Shown: positions 1-8,169 of the stretch, in pieces | Position numbering within the stretch: the stretch's first letter is position 1 | Layout: the number at the start of each line of letters is the position of its first letter | Assembly (NCBI GenBank): GCA_021604585.1 | Contig: BQJG01000008.1 | Coordinates: 1 to 64,000 of the forward strand | From: Hyphococcus sp. | GTDB taxonomy: Bacteria > Pseudomonadota > Alphaproteobacteria > Caulobacterales > Parvularculaceae | Reading direction: 5' to 3' | Length of the DNA stretch: 64,000 nucleotides | Notes under the pieces: model-generated | What the model was told of the DNA's origin: nothing | What the model saw: only the letters and a program-made list of their open reading frames with translations | Databases searched by the model: none | Program-made: the position numbers and the translations under genes

Positions 1-291
1 TTCTACAAACATGAAAGCTGCGGCCAGTGCACGCCTTGCCGCGAAGGCACGGGCTGGATGTGGCGTGTGCTCGAACGCATGGCGATCGGCGATTCCACTA
101 CGGAAGAAATCGACAAGCTGCTGGAAGTTTCAACCCAGATCGAAGGTCACACCATCTGTGCGTTGGGCGATGCGGCTGCGTGGCCGGTGCAGGGCTTGAT
201 CCGTCATTTCCGCGGCGACATCGAAGAACGCATCAATCTTTATCGCCGCGATCGCGGACACGTCGCCATGGCCAGCGTGGCGGCGGAATAG
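1..291 (+). CDS. nuoF: NADH-quinone oxidoreductase subunit F, C-terminal end (partial)
   Basis: The reading frame is open from the left edge and ends at TAG 289-291, giving the last 96 residues. NuoF is the FMN- and NADH-binding subunit of complex I in the peripheral arm. The visible part begins with the [12 protein letters not shown] motif, whose three cysteines ligand the N3 4Fe-4S cluster; the fourth ligand is the Cys in HTICALGD. The tail after it is short and typical of the family. The stop codon shares one base with the GTG start of the next gene (TAGTG), so translation of the two may be coupled. The N-terminal FMN domain is outside the window. Confidence 0.96.
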   Translation, partial: FYKHESCGQCTPCREGTGWMWRVLERMAIGDSTTEEIDKLLEVSTQIEGHTICALGDAAAWPVQGLIRHFRGDIEERINLYRRDRGHVAMASVAAE

Positions 292-812
292 TGACGTCAA
301 TTCGCCGCGCAACAATCGACGATGCGAGTGCGCTGGCCGAACTTGGTGTTTCGACCTTCAACGAAACTTTCGCGCATTTGTATGCGCCGGAAGATTTGAA
401 CGCCTTTCTCAAATACAATCACTCCGTTGAATATTACACCGAATTTCTGAACGACCCTGAAGCTGCGGCGTGGGTGGCGGAAACGCCGGAAGGCGAGCCT
501 ATCGGTTATTGCACAGTCGCGCCCTGCAGTCTGCCGGCGCCGGATATGCCGGTCAGTTCAGGCGAGCTGTGCAGACTGTATATCGATCAGCATTATCAGG
601 GCGCTGGGCTGGGCAAAGCCTTCATCGATGTCGCGCTGGATTGGCTCGAATGCCATTTCAAACACCTCTATGTGGGCGTCTATTCAGAGAATTTCGGGGC
701 CCAAAAACTCTATCAAAGCTACGGTTTTGAGAAGGTCGCCGAGTATCATTTTCTCGTCGGCAATCAGCCCGACCTCGAATGGATTATGAAAAGAACCGCC
801 AAAAAGGCCTAA
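291..812 (+). CDS. GNAT family N-acetyltransferase
   Basis: A 173-residue protein starting at GTG 291, which overlaps the nuoF stop by one base; the frame is open further upstream only inside nuoF, so this start is preferred. It begins TSIRRATIDDASALAELG and has the acetyl-CoA binding motif A around QGAGLGKAFIDVAL, followed by a typical GNAT beta-bulge region (GVYSENFGAQKLYQSYGFEK). It probably acetylates a small molecule or a protein N-terminus, but the substrate cannot be read from sequence. Its coupling to nuoF is positional and does not show a role in complex I. Confidence 0.85.
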   Translation: MTSIRRATIDDASALAELGVSTFNETFAHLYAPEDLNAFLKYNHSVEYYTEFLNDPEAAAWVAETPEGEPIGYCTVAPCSLPAPDMPVSSGELCRLYIDQHYQGAGLGKAFIDVALDWLECHFKHLYVGVYSENFGAQKLYQSYGFEKVAEYHFLVGNQPDLEWIMKRTAKKA

Positions 813-949
813 AAAGTTCGATTTTATAGGCTTAATTACGATTTTCAGAGTCTCACTCTCGCGCGAATCACACGCAATAATGCTGATACAGCAGGCAGAG
901 ACATGATTTTGCCTGGCTTAACGCTTCACTGATTACAAAGGATATTGAA

Positions 950-1357
950 ATGGCCGTTAAACGGAAAACTGCAAAAAAAGCCCCGGCTAAAAAGGCGCCT
1001 GCCCGCAAGGCGGCGAAAAAAGCCCCGGCTAGAAAAGCGCCTGCTAAGAAAAAAGCAGCAGCTAAAAAAGCATTGCCTGATGTGCTGACGCTCAAGCACC
1101 TTGCTGCAGAACTTGCTGAAGCGCATGACATGCCGAAAAAGCAAGCCGAGATGGTTCTGTCTGATTTTGTCGATCGCATGGGCGGTTACCTGAAAAAAGG
1201 CAAGAAGATCCGCATCTCGGGTCTCGGCATTCTTCAGGTTCGTCATCGCGCAGCGCGCATGGGCCGCAACCCTGCGACTGGCGAAGCAATCAAAATCAAA
1301 GCGTCGAAGAAAGTAGCCTTCCGCGTGGCGAAAGATCTTAAAGAGCGCGTTCTTTAA
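950..1357 (+). CDS. HU-family DNA-binding protein with lysine/alanine-rich N-terminal tail
   Basis: 135 residues in two parts. Residues 1-45 are almost only Lys, Ala, Pro and Arg with repeated KKAPA/RKAPA units, like the tails of histone H1-like bacterial proteins. Residues 46-135 form an HU/IHF fold: LTLKHLAAELAE, the dimer core, GLGILQVRHRAARMGRNPATG (the DNA-inserting arm with the Arg-Asn-Pro tip) and KKVAFRVAKDLKERV. Expected role: nucleoid compaction, with the tail adding nonspecific DNA binding. Start is ATG 950 after an AAGGA box. It is monocistronic, with about 137 bases upstream of it and a strong terminator after it. Confidence 0.9.
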   Translation: MAVKRKTAKKAPAKKAPARKAAKKAPARKAPAKKKAAAKKALPDVLTLKHLAAELAEAHDMPKKQAEMVLSDFVDRMGGYLKKGKKIRISGLGILQVRHRAARMGRNPATGEAIKIKASKKVAFRVAKDLKERVL

Positions 1358-1380
1358 GTTTGATTGCATCGGATCAAAAG

Positions 1381-1416
1381 CGCCCGGCCTGCGAGATATC
1401 GCGGCCGGGCGTTTTT
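1381..1416 (+). terminator. Rho-independent terminator of the HU gene
   Basis: A perfect 9-bp GC-rich stem (cgcccggcc at 1381-1389, ggccgggcg at 1403-1411) is followed directly by five T. It sits 24 bases after the HU stop. The convergent acyltransferase gene stops at 1415, so the hairpin may serve both strands, though the T tract favours the plus strand. Confidence 0.85.
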
Positions 1417-2497
1417 ATTTGCGGAAGCGTTTGCGCAAATCGAGGAAACGCTTTTCATAAAGATAAAAACTTGCGCCGGAAACCAGCGCAGTTAGGGCGA
1501 GCGCCAGTGGAAACTCTGTCCACAATAAGGGCAATCCGGCTTTTTCGATCGCGACGCGAGCAATGTGTATGCACCACATATGATAAAGATACATGCCGTA
1601 GCTGACGGCGCCGATAAATACGACCGGCCGCCAAGACAGTATCTTGGTGAGGTTTGAGGCAGGCGCCAGAACGATGGACGCGATCCAGCCCGTCATCAGC
1701 AGGTGCAGCAACAGTCTCGGCGTGCCGGAAATGTCGCTGGCAGGGATGTTTAAAGCCGCCAGCAGGAGAGCGCCGAACACGAATGGCGCAAGCCTAAAAC
1801 CGGCGAGTTTCGAGGCGAGGTCAAAAGACTTCCGGTGATGCAGCACATGCGCCAGGCCAACACCCAGCAGGATTGGCGTGAAAGTCGCTTCCAGTATTTC
1901 CGAGCTCGCGCTTCCGGCGCCAAACACGCTTTCAATGGCCGGGTCGAGCAAGCCGAAGTTGATGAGCTGGTTCACGATGAACGCCGTCACCCAGAACCCC
2001 GCGGCGAAGACCGGCGCGAAGAACGCTTCGACCAGTGGCCAGACGAGATAGAATTGTTCTTCCGTGGCGAGCGACCAGGTGATGCCCAGATTATCCGCGC
2101 CGGGATGAATCCAGTTTGACAAATAAAGAGCGTAAACCGGAAAGCCGTCCGCCAGACGTGCCGTGCTTGGATCGCCTGGTTTGAAGATGAGATAGGCGGC
2201 GAGCAGCGAGATGAGAAGAAGATAATAGGCTGGCATCAGACGCAAAAACCGCCGCGCCCAGAAATCACGTAGCGAGATTTTTCCGTTTTTTTGTTTTTCG
2301 CGCACGAGCAGCGTGGCGATCAAAAAACCGCTCAAGACGAAGAACAAATCAACCCCGGTAAAGCCGCGCGCAAACATCGGCAAAAAATTCGGATGCGCGC
2401 TGTGATGCCAGACGACGCCAATGATGGCGAGCGCGCGAAGACCGTCAAGACCCGCGAAATGCTTCAGCGATTGATAGGAACCATAATCTAGCTGCAT
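1415..2497 (-). CDS. Acyltransferase 3 family membrane protein (OafA/YrhL-like)
   Basis: 360 residues with about ten hydrophobic segments. The N-terminus carries the family hallmarks: GLDGLRALAIIGVVWHHSAH with the conserved His pair (about residues 31-32), then FTGVDLFFVLSGFLI and a RFLRLMPAYY segment. These enzymes move acetyl or other acyl groups onto surface sugars or lipids across the inner membrane. Substrate unknown; the sulfotransferase at 3644 could modify the same kind of surface molecule, but this is only proximity. Start ATG 2497 is supported by the conserved N-terminus. It is convergent with the HU gene. Confidence 0.88.
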   Translation of the reverse strand: MQLDYGSYQSLKHFAGLDGLRALAIIGVVWHHSAHPNFLPMFARGFTGVDLFFVLSGFLIATLLVREKQKNGKISLRDFWARRFLRLMPAYYLLLISLLAAYLIFKPGDPSTARLADGFPVYALYLSNWIHPGADNLGITWSLATEEQFYLVWPLVEAFFAPVFAAGFWVTAFIVNQLINFGLLDPAIESVFGAGSASSEILEATFTPILLGVGLAHVLHHRKSFDLASKLAGFRLAPFVFGALLLAALNIPASDISGTPRLLLHLLMTGWIASIVLAPASNLTKILSWRPVVFIGAVSYGMYLYHMWCIHIARVAIEKAGLPLLWTEFPLALALTALVSGASFYLYEKRFLDLRKRFRK

Positions 2498-2570
2498 GAC
2501 GCGCCTTTGCTGCAGGATATCCTTATGCCTTTAAAGGCGCGTCTTGAAAAATTCGATAACATTAACCGGA

Positions 2571-3218
2571 TCAGTCCCGGCCGAAGACATGCACGGCGCG
2601 CCATTTAGAAAGATCGAAGCACCGTTCCTCGCCAGCGCCGTATTGGAAGCCGGAAATATGGTCAGCGGTTTTGGCGTCCAGCCGGCACATAAAGACCGGA
2701 CACTCCGCCGCATTTTCGTCTGCAGGCAAGATCAGCGCATCCTGTCCGACCGCAGCCATACGGGCAGGATTCGCCCAGATCGTTTCGCCCGCATAGATTC
2801 GCGGGGCCATGGCGTCGTCTGGCGCATAGAACCCGAACACTAGCGCTGCGCCATAAAATTGCGGCGCTCGCTCGCGCCGTTCAATGACTTCACCGCGATC
2901 GAGGCGCCAGAATCCACCCCCATTCACGCGGCAGGCGTGCATGGGCGATGATGACCTATTTTTCCCGCTCTGATCCTGGGCTGAAGCGTGCGCAAACTCA
3001 TCGTCTGCTTCTGCGAATCCAGTTGGCGGGACGAGAGGCTGACTGACGCCCAGATAGTCGGCGACGCGCTGCGCCTCTTCAAACTTGAGGCGGCGCCCTC
3101 CACGCAACAGTCTTGAAACGCCAGATTTGTCGATATTGAGGACGGCCGCCAAACCTGTTCTGGTCTTTGACGGGCTGCGCTCGAGAGCCTCGATAATCCA
3201 GCCAACTTCTTGTTGCAT
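2571..3218 (-). CDS. XRE-type regulator with S24 (LexA-like) C-terminal domain
   Basis: 215 residues from ATG 3218; ATG 3230 and TTG 3272 are in-frame alternatives, none with a convincing ribosome site. Residues 1-57 form a helix-turn-helix (TGLAAVLNIDKSGVSRLLRG). The C-terminal half resembles the S24 fold of LexA and phage repressors: MAPRIYAGETIWANPARMA followed by GQDALIL. In active S24 proteins the nucleophile lies in a GDSMEP-like motif; here it reads DDAMAP, so Ser is replaced by Ala and self-cleavage is unlikely. It probably represses itself and the divergent gene at 3342, given the repeat at 3249-3300. Confidence 0.8.
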   Translation of the reverse strand: MQQEVGWIIEALERSPSKTRTGLAAVLNIDKSGVSRLLRGGRRLKFEEAQRVADYLGVSQPLVPPTGFAEADDEFAHASAQDQSGKNRSSSPMHACRVNGGGFWRLDRGEVIERRERAPQFYGAALVFGFYAPDDAMAPRIYAGETIWANPARMAAVGQDALILPADENAAECPVFMCRLDAKTADHISGFQYGAGEERCFDLSKWRAVHVFGRD

Positions 3219-3248
3219 GGTTCGCAACATGAAAGGCGAAGGGTTGAA

Positions 3249-3300
3249 TTGCGATGGATAAAATCGCAACAATTTGTTGAATATGTTGTGAATATCGCAA
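3249..3300. promoter_or_regulatory. Candidate operator in the divergent regulator promoter
   Basis: TTGCGAT (3249-3255) and ATCGCAA (3263-3269) form a perfect 7-bp inverted repeat with a 7-base spacer. A third half-site ATCGCAA lies at 3294-3300, and the stretch between is AT-rich. The block lies in the gap between the XRE/S24 regulator start (3218 or 3230) and the divergent coiled-coil gene start (3342), where autoregulatory sites of such repressors are normally found. Binding is inferred. Confidence 0.5.
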
Positions 3301-3341
3301 CTTTAGAACGATTGAGCCAATCTGGCGGGAGGAAGTCCGAA

Positions 3342-3599
3342 ATGGGAGCTAGCCTTGAAACCATTGAACGGCGTTTGCGGGATATGGCCGGGACGCAACA
3401 GCGGGTCGTTGAGTCAATCGCGTCTATCGAAACCCGGCTCGACGTTTTGACGGATGAACTTCAGCGCACCAGCACAGCGATTTACCGGTTGAATCTATCT
3501 GATGAGCGCGCGAGGAATTTCTTGCAAAAGCAAGACAAAGCCCTCAACGATTTGACGAAACTTCTCCTGACTATCAAGAAAGAAAATGACGCTGAATAG
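3342..3599 (+). CDS. Small coiled-coil protein, function unknown
   Basis: 85 residues from ATG 3342, chosen because GGGAGGAA lies 6-13 bases upstream; a longer reading from 3210 would run into the regulator gene. The protein is charged and almost entirely predicted helical with heptad-like spacing (IERRLRDMAG, IASIETRLDVLTDELQRT, LNDLTKLLLTIKKEN). No signal peptide or membrane segment. It is divergent from the XRE/S24 regulator, which probably controls it through the repeat at 3249-3300. I do not recognise a family. Confidence 0.7.
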   Translation: MGASLETIERRLRDMAGTQQRVVESIASIETRLDVLTDELQRTSTAIYRLNLSDERARNFLQKQDKALNDLTKLLLTIKKENDAE

Positions 3600-3643
3600 A
3601 TCGCCGCGATTAGCGGCGCCGTCCCGGGATTGGCTGTTTTGAC

Positions 3644-4492
3644 ATGACGCAGACATTGCTGCTTTGCATCGGCGCTCAAAAAGCCGGCACGACATGGCTT
3701 GCCGATTTTATGCGCACACAGCCGCAAGTGCACTTGCCGCCAGTGAAAGAGGTTCATTTCTTCGATGCGCGCTACGCCCCGAAATGGTGCGCGAAATACG
3801 AAGAAGAAATGCTCGCGGAATTTCAGCATGACGTTGCGGCGCTGACGCTTGCAAATTGCGGCGATCCGGCATTGCAGCACAAGCTGCATGCAATGCTGCT
3901 CCGATTTCGGATGATCGCCAATCCGGGCGAATATCTGCGGTTTATGAGCTGGGGCGCGCAGCAGCGCTCTGTACTGTTCGAGGCGACGCCGGATTACTCA
4001 ATGCTGGACAGGGCCGGCTTTCAGGCTATGCGCGACATGCATCCGAATACAAAGCTGATTTTCCTTTTGCGCAACCCGGCGGACCGGTTCTGGTCGTCGA
4101 TGAAGTTCAACCGTACCCATAACCCTGCCTTCGATATCGACGTCATGTTTGACCGTCTGATTGAACGCGAGGATTTCATGCTGCTCGCGGACTACGGCCG
4201 CACGTTGCGAGAGGCGCTTGCGGTGTTTTCGCCGGAGCGGGTCCATGTCGAATTCTATGAGCGTCTGTTCGATCAGGCGGCGGTCGACCGGATTTGCCGC
4301 TTCGCCGGCATCGCGCCCGGCAAGGCTGATTTCGGCGGCCGCTCAAATGCGTCCTTTGCCGGCGATATGCCGGACGATCGGCGCAGGCAGGCGATCAAGG
4401 CTTATGCCCATATCTATCGGGATATGGCGGCGCGATTTGGCGAGGCGCTGCCGGAAAGCTGGCGGCGGGACCAAGCCAGCCTGCCGGGCTGA
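3644..4492 (+). CDS. Sulfotransferase domain protein
   Basis: 282 residues. The N-terminus has the 5'-phosphosulfate loop GAQKAGTTWL (residues 10-19), and the 3'-phosphate motif follows as LLRNPADRFWSSMKFNRT near residue 145. This pair identifies a PAPS-dependent sulfotransferase of the heparan-sulfate or carbohydrate type. Such enzymes sulfate cell-surface glycans or lipids; the acceptor is unknown. Start ATG 3644 lies 45 bases after the coiled-coil gene, so the two may be co-transcribed. It is one of the non-nuo genes inserted between nuoF and nuoG. Confidence 0.87.
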   Translation: MTQTLLLCIGAQKAGTTWLADFMRTQPQVHLPPVKEVHFFDARYAPKWCAKYEEEMLAEFQHDVAALTLANCGDPALQHKLHAMLLRFRMIANPGEYLRFMSWGAQQRSVLFEATPDYSMLDRAGFQAMRDMHPNTKLIFLLRNPADRFWSSMKFNRTHNPAFDIDVMFDRLIEREDFMLLADYGRTLREALAVFSPERVHVEFYERLFDQAAVDRICRFAGIAPGKADFGGRSNASFAGDMPDDRRRQAIKAYAHIYRDMAARFGEALPESWRRDQASLPG

Positions 4493-4610
4493 TTTTGCAC
4501 ACCCCTCCGCGCTGGAAAGCGCCGGGAAATATGTCTAAGAAGCCGCCATCACTTTGGGCCTTGGCGACGAGGCTGGCTTCAGGCGGCTACGAAATGGAAG
4601 ATCGAACGAT

Positions 4611-6716
4611 ATGAGCGAAACGCGCGTCATCAAAGTCAACGGCGAGGAAGTGGAAGTCGCCTCAAACCTGACGCTGCTGCAGGCTTGCGAAGTGGCTGGC
4701 GAAGAGATTCCGCGCTTTTGTTATCACGAGCGCCTGTCGGTCGCTGGCAATTGCCGCATGTGTCTGATTGAAGTGAAGGGCGGGCCGCCAAAGCCGGTCG
4801 CTTCCTGCGCCCAGAATGTCAAAGATTTGCGTCCCGGTCCTGACGGCGCGCCGCCGGAATTATTCACCAATACGCCGATGGTTAAAAAGGCGCGCGAAGG
4901 GGTGATGGAGTTTCTCCTGATCAACCATCCGCTCGATTGCCCGATCTGCGATCAGGGCGGCGAGTGCGATCTTCAGGATCAGGCTATGGCCTATGGCCGC
5001 GACGGCTCGCGCTATGCGGAGAACAAGCGTGCGGTTGAAGAAAAATATATGGGCCCGCTGATCAAGACGATCATGACCCGCTGCATTCAGTGCACGCGTT
5101 GTGTCCGCTTCGCGACGGAGATCGCCGGGGTCGATGATCTCGGTCTCGTTAATCGTGGAGAGAACGCGGAGATCACGACCTATCTCGAAAAAGCGGTTGA
5201 GTCGGAACTCACCGGCAATCTCATTGATGTCTGTCCGGTCGGCGCGCTGACCTCCAAACCTTATGCGTTTAATGCGCGTCCGTGGGAATTGCGCAAAACG
5301 GAATCGATCGATGTGATGGACGCTGTCGGATCGAACATTCGCGTCGATGCGCGCGGGCGCGAAGTATTGCGCATTCTGCCGCGCCTCCATGAAGGCGTGA
5401 ACGAAGAATGGATTGCGGACAAAACGCGATTCATTTGGGATGGATTGAAACGTCAGCGTCTTGACCGGCCTTACATCCGCAAAGACGGCAAGCTGGTTCC
5501 CGCCAGGTGGGACGAAGCTTTCAAGCTTGCTAGCGACAAAATCAAAGCAGCGCCGAAAGACAAAGTAGCGGCGCTGGCAGGCGACCTCACGCCAACCGAA
5601 GCAGTAAAGGCGCTGAAAGATTTGATGGCGGCGATCGGTTCTCCGCATATGGATTGCCGTCAGGATGGCGCAAAAATTGGAATCGGTGATCGCAGAAATT
5701 ATCTCTTCAACACTGGCATCGCCAATCTTGAACAGGCTGACGCGATCCTGCTGATCGGAACCAATCCGCGCGCGGAAGCGCCAATGATCAATGCGCGCAT
5801 TCGCAAAGCCTGGCTCGGCAATCTCGGTGTGAAGATTGCGCTGATCGGCGAAAACAAAGAGCTTTCTTACGACTATGATTATCTCGGCGCCGGGCCGGAA
5901 ACGCTGGCCTCGCTAGCAAAAGGCGAGGGCGCGTTTTTCAATGTGCTGAAGTCAGCGAAAAATCCGGTCGTGATTGCCGGTATGGGTGTTCTTGCGCGTG
6001 AAGATGGCGCTGCGATCCTCAACACCGCAGCAAAACTTGCTGACATGGTTGGCGCCATTCGCGGCGACTGGAACGGCTTCAATGTGCTCCACACGGCTGC
6101 GGGCCGCGTTGGCGCGCTTGATCTTGGTTTCATGCCGGGTGACGGCGGCAAGGATTTCGCCGGCATTCTCGACGGCGCCGCCAGCGGCGACATTGACGTC
6201 ATTTACAATCTCGGCGCTGATGAATGCGACACGGCGAAACTGAAAAACGCCTTTGTGATTTATCAGGGCAGCCATGGCGACGCTGGCGCCCGCTACGCCG
6301 ATGTGATCTTCCCGGCGGCCGCCTACACCGAACAAAATTCGATTTTTGTGAACACCGAAGGACGAGTGCAAATGGCGAACCGTGCGAGCTTCCCGCCGGG
6401 CGATGCGCGCGAAGACTGGGCGATCCTGCGCGCGCTGTCCGGGCGCATTGGCAAGCCGCTCGCCTATGACGATTTGTTCGCGCTGCGTCAGGCGATGATC
6501 GCCGACGCACCGTCGCTCGCCCGCATCGACCAGATTGGTAATGTGGAAGAACGCTTCGACGCCAATTCGGTTGGCGTAGCGGGAACGCTTGGTTCAGCGC
6601 CGTTCGTCTCACCAGTTGTCGACTATTACCTCACCAACCCGATAGCACGCGCCTCGAAAACAATGGCGGAGTGCTCTGCGGTGATGAATGGCGGCAAACG
6701 CCAAGCGGCGGAGTAG
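4611..6716 (+). CDS. nuoG: NADH-quinone oxidoreductase subunit G
   Basis: 701 residues from ATG 4611 (GGAAG upstream); a TTG at 4554 would add 19 non-conserved residues. NuoG carries iron-sulfur clusters of the peripheral arm of complex I. In order: 2Fe-2S ferredoxin domain (FCYHERLSVAGNCRMC, later VASC), the His-containing N5 motif (HPLDCPICDQGGECDLQ), the N4 motif (RCIQCTRCVRF with a later DVCPVGAL), then a molybdopterin-oxidoreductase-like domain. It is separated from nuoF by six unrelated genes. The next gene starts 6 bases after its stop. Confidence 0.97.
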   Translation: MSETRVIKVNGEEVEVASNLTLLQACEVAGEEIPRFCYHERLSVAGNCRMCLIEVKGGPPKPVASCAQNVKDLRPGPDGAPPELFTNTPMVKKAREGVMEFLLINHPLDCPICDQGGECDLQDQAMAYGRDGSRYAENKRAVEEKYMGPLIKTIMTRCIQCTRCVRFATEIAGVDDLGLVNRGENAEITTYLEKAVESELTGNLIDVCPVGALTSKPYAFNARPWELRKTESIDVMDAVGSNIRVDARGREVLRILPRLHEGVNEEWIADKTRFIWDGLKRQRLDRPYIRKDGKLVPARWDEAFKLASDKIKAAPKDKVAALAGDLTPTEAVKALKDLMAAIGSPHMDCRQDGAKIGIGDRRNYLFNTGIANLEQADAILLIGTNPRAEAPMINARIRKAWLGNLGVKIALIGENKELSYDYDYLGAGPETLASLAKGEGAFFNVLKSAKNPVVIAGMGVLAREDGAAILNTAAKLADMVGAIRGDWNGFNVLHTAAGRVGALDLGFMPGDGGKDFAGILDGAASGDIDVIYNLGADECDTAKLKNAFVIYQGSHGDAGARYADVIFPAAAYTEQNSIFVNTEGRVQMANRASFPPGDAREDWAILRALSGRIGKPLAYDDLFALRQAMIADAPSLARIDQIGNVEERFDANSVGVAGTLGSAPFVSPVVDYYLTNPIARASKTMAECSAVMNGGKRQAAE

Positions 6717-6722
6717 TTTGCT

Positions 6723-7241
6723 TTGGCGCCGCCGAGCGACCCTCAGCAACTGACCATTGAACAAATCCGCAGCAACATTGCGTTTGAAAATATGGTCGTG
6801 TCGGTGCTGGCGGGCGCGTTCTCCGGCGGAGTCATGATCTTCGCGCTGAAGCTCGTTCAGATGCTACTCGGTGAAATTTCGTTTTCGGCGGTGGTTTCGA
6901 TTCTGCTGGAAACGATCTTTGTCGCCATTGCGATTTTTCTCATGGGCTTTTTTACAAGCGTCGCCGTGGGCGCGCCGCTCTATAATATTCTTGAAAACAG
7001 CAAACGCCGCACAGTTTGGCCTTATCTCGTCGCGGCGCTCTCCGTCGCCATCATCGTGTTTGCTTTTTCTGTTGGCGGTTTGCCATCAATCGCCGATGTG
7101 AAAATTGAGACTGCACTCGCCATTTTCGCCCCGGCGATCATCATTGCGCTGACCTTCGCCCGGTTGATGAAGCCCCATTGGCTTGCGGCGAAAAAGGCTG
7201 AAGACGCGGCGGCGGGGCCGGTCTATTTTCGGCTGCATTAA
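6723..7241 (+). CDS. Small integral membrane protein within the nuo locus
   Basis: 172 residues if read from TTG 6723, six bases after the nuoG stop; ATG 6792 is an alternative but would cut into the first membrane segment. There are four strongly hydrophobic segments at about residues 24-48, 54-85, 98-118 and 126-146, and a charged C-terminal tail. No known domain is recognised. Close spacing suggests co-transcription with nuoG; a complex I accessory role is possible but unsupported by any motif. Confidence 0.7.
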   Translation: MAPPSDPQQLTIEQIRSNIAFENMVVSVLAGAFSGGVMIFALKLVQMLLGEISFSAVVSILLETIFVAIAIFLMGFFTSVAVGAPLYNILENSKRRTVWPYLVAALSVAIIVFAFSVGGLPSIADVKIETALAIFAPAIIIALTFARLMKPHWLAAKKAEDAAAGPVYFRLH

Positions 7242-7339
7242 TATCGAACTTTCGATAAATCGCGCCCGGCTTGCGACGGGCCGAACTTCACGCGACCGAG
7301 TTCTTTCGCTACATTAGTCACAGAAGATGGAGGCGACCC

Positions 7340-7996
7340 ATGAAAAAGTTTCTGACTATGTCTGCTTGTGCGCTGGCGTTTATGGCTGCGGGAGCGGCAT
7401 TCGCAGATGACGATGAGAAAGTTTCAAAAACCTATGATTTGTCGGGGTTTGATTCGATCGACATCGCTGGCGTTTATGAGCTCGATGTCCGCGTCGGCGG
7501 CGATTTTTCAATCGCGCTGAGCGGACCGGCCTATGAGATGAACCGCGTTGAAGTCTCCGTGAAGGACGGCGTTCTGGAGCTTGATCAGCGCAAACGACAG
7601 CGCGGCGAGAAAAAGCAGCGCCACCGCGATGGCGTTGAAGCTGTCATCACGTTGCCAAGCCTGACAGGCGTGAATGTTTCCGGCGTGGTCGACGGAAAGA
7701 TTGCAGGCGTAGATGCGGACAGTTTCAAGGTGAGAGTTTCAGGCGTCGGCGATCTGAGCATCGGTGGCGAATGCGGCGCGCTTGACGCGAATCTGTCGGG
7801 CGTTGGCGATCTGGATGCAGAAGGCCTCGAATGCCGCACCGCTGACGTGCGCGTCTCTGGCGTCGGCAGCGCGGCCGTCTTCGCGAGTGAAGAAGTCGAT
7901 GCGCGGGTCTCTGGCATGGGCGATATCGATGTCTATGGCTCGCCGGAAAAAGTCAGCAAGAATAAAGGCATGTTCGCGGATATTACCGTTCACTGA
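7340..7996 (+). CDS. Exported GIN-domain (DUF2807) protein, copy 1
   Basis: 218 residues from ATG 7340, chosen because GGAGG lies just upstream and a good signal peptide follows (MKKFLTMSACALAFMAAG, cleavage near AFA). The mature part begins with YDLSGFDSIDIAGVYELDV and contains repeated short strands of the form V-S-G-V-G-D-L, typical of the putative auto-transporter adhesin head GIN domain (DUF2807), which folds as a right-handed beta solenoid. Function in the envelope is unknown. A second copy follows at 8170 with the same bases before its start (ggaggcgacccATG), so this is a tandem duplication. Confidence 0.87.
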   Translation: MKKFLTMSACALAFMAAGAAFADDDEKVSKTYDLSGFDSIDIAGVYELDVRVGGDFSIALSGPAYEMNRVEVSVKDGVLELDQRKRQRGEKKQRHRDGVEAVITLPSLTGVNVSGVVDGKIAGVDADSFKVRVSGVGDLSIGGECGALDANLSGVGDLDAEGLECRTADVRVSGVGSAAVFASEEVDARVSGMGDIDVYGSPEKVSKNKGMFADITVH

Positions 7997-8019
7997 CGAA
8001 AACAAAACTAGTGCATGTG

Positions 8020-8047
8020 AAAACGCCGCGCATCTGCGCGGCGTTTT
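8020..8047 (+). terminator. Terminator after the first GIN-domain gene
   Basis: A perfect 11-bp stem, aaaacgccgcg (8020-8030) with cgcggcgtttt (8037-8047), and a 6-base loop. It starts 23 bases after the stop of the first GIN gene. The A and T tracts on either side would let it work in both directions. Confidence 0.8.
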
Positions 8048-8169
8048 GTATTTGACTGCTCGCAAGAGAATCGACAGAGCGAATGGGATGCGCGCTTATT
8101 GGCATTCTACCCCGCGCCTTATGGTGATATATGATGCCTTCGGGGGACGGGTATTACGGGAGGCGACCC

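Noticed and set aside
27..290. Extended start of the first GNAT gene inside nuoF
   Set aside because: Residues before GTG 291 overlap the NuoF Fe-S region in another frame and show no GNAT similarity.
955..1080. Repetitive A/G-rich DNA that could look like a small repeat array
   Set aside because: The repeats are codons of the Lys/Ala-rich HU tail; spacing is irregular and no spacers are present.
4860..5648. A 262-codon reverse frame inside nuoG
   Set aside because: It lies entirely inside nuoG, whose cluster motifs are intact, and has no recognisable domain.
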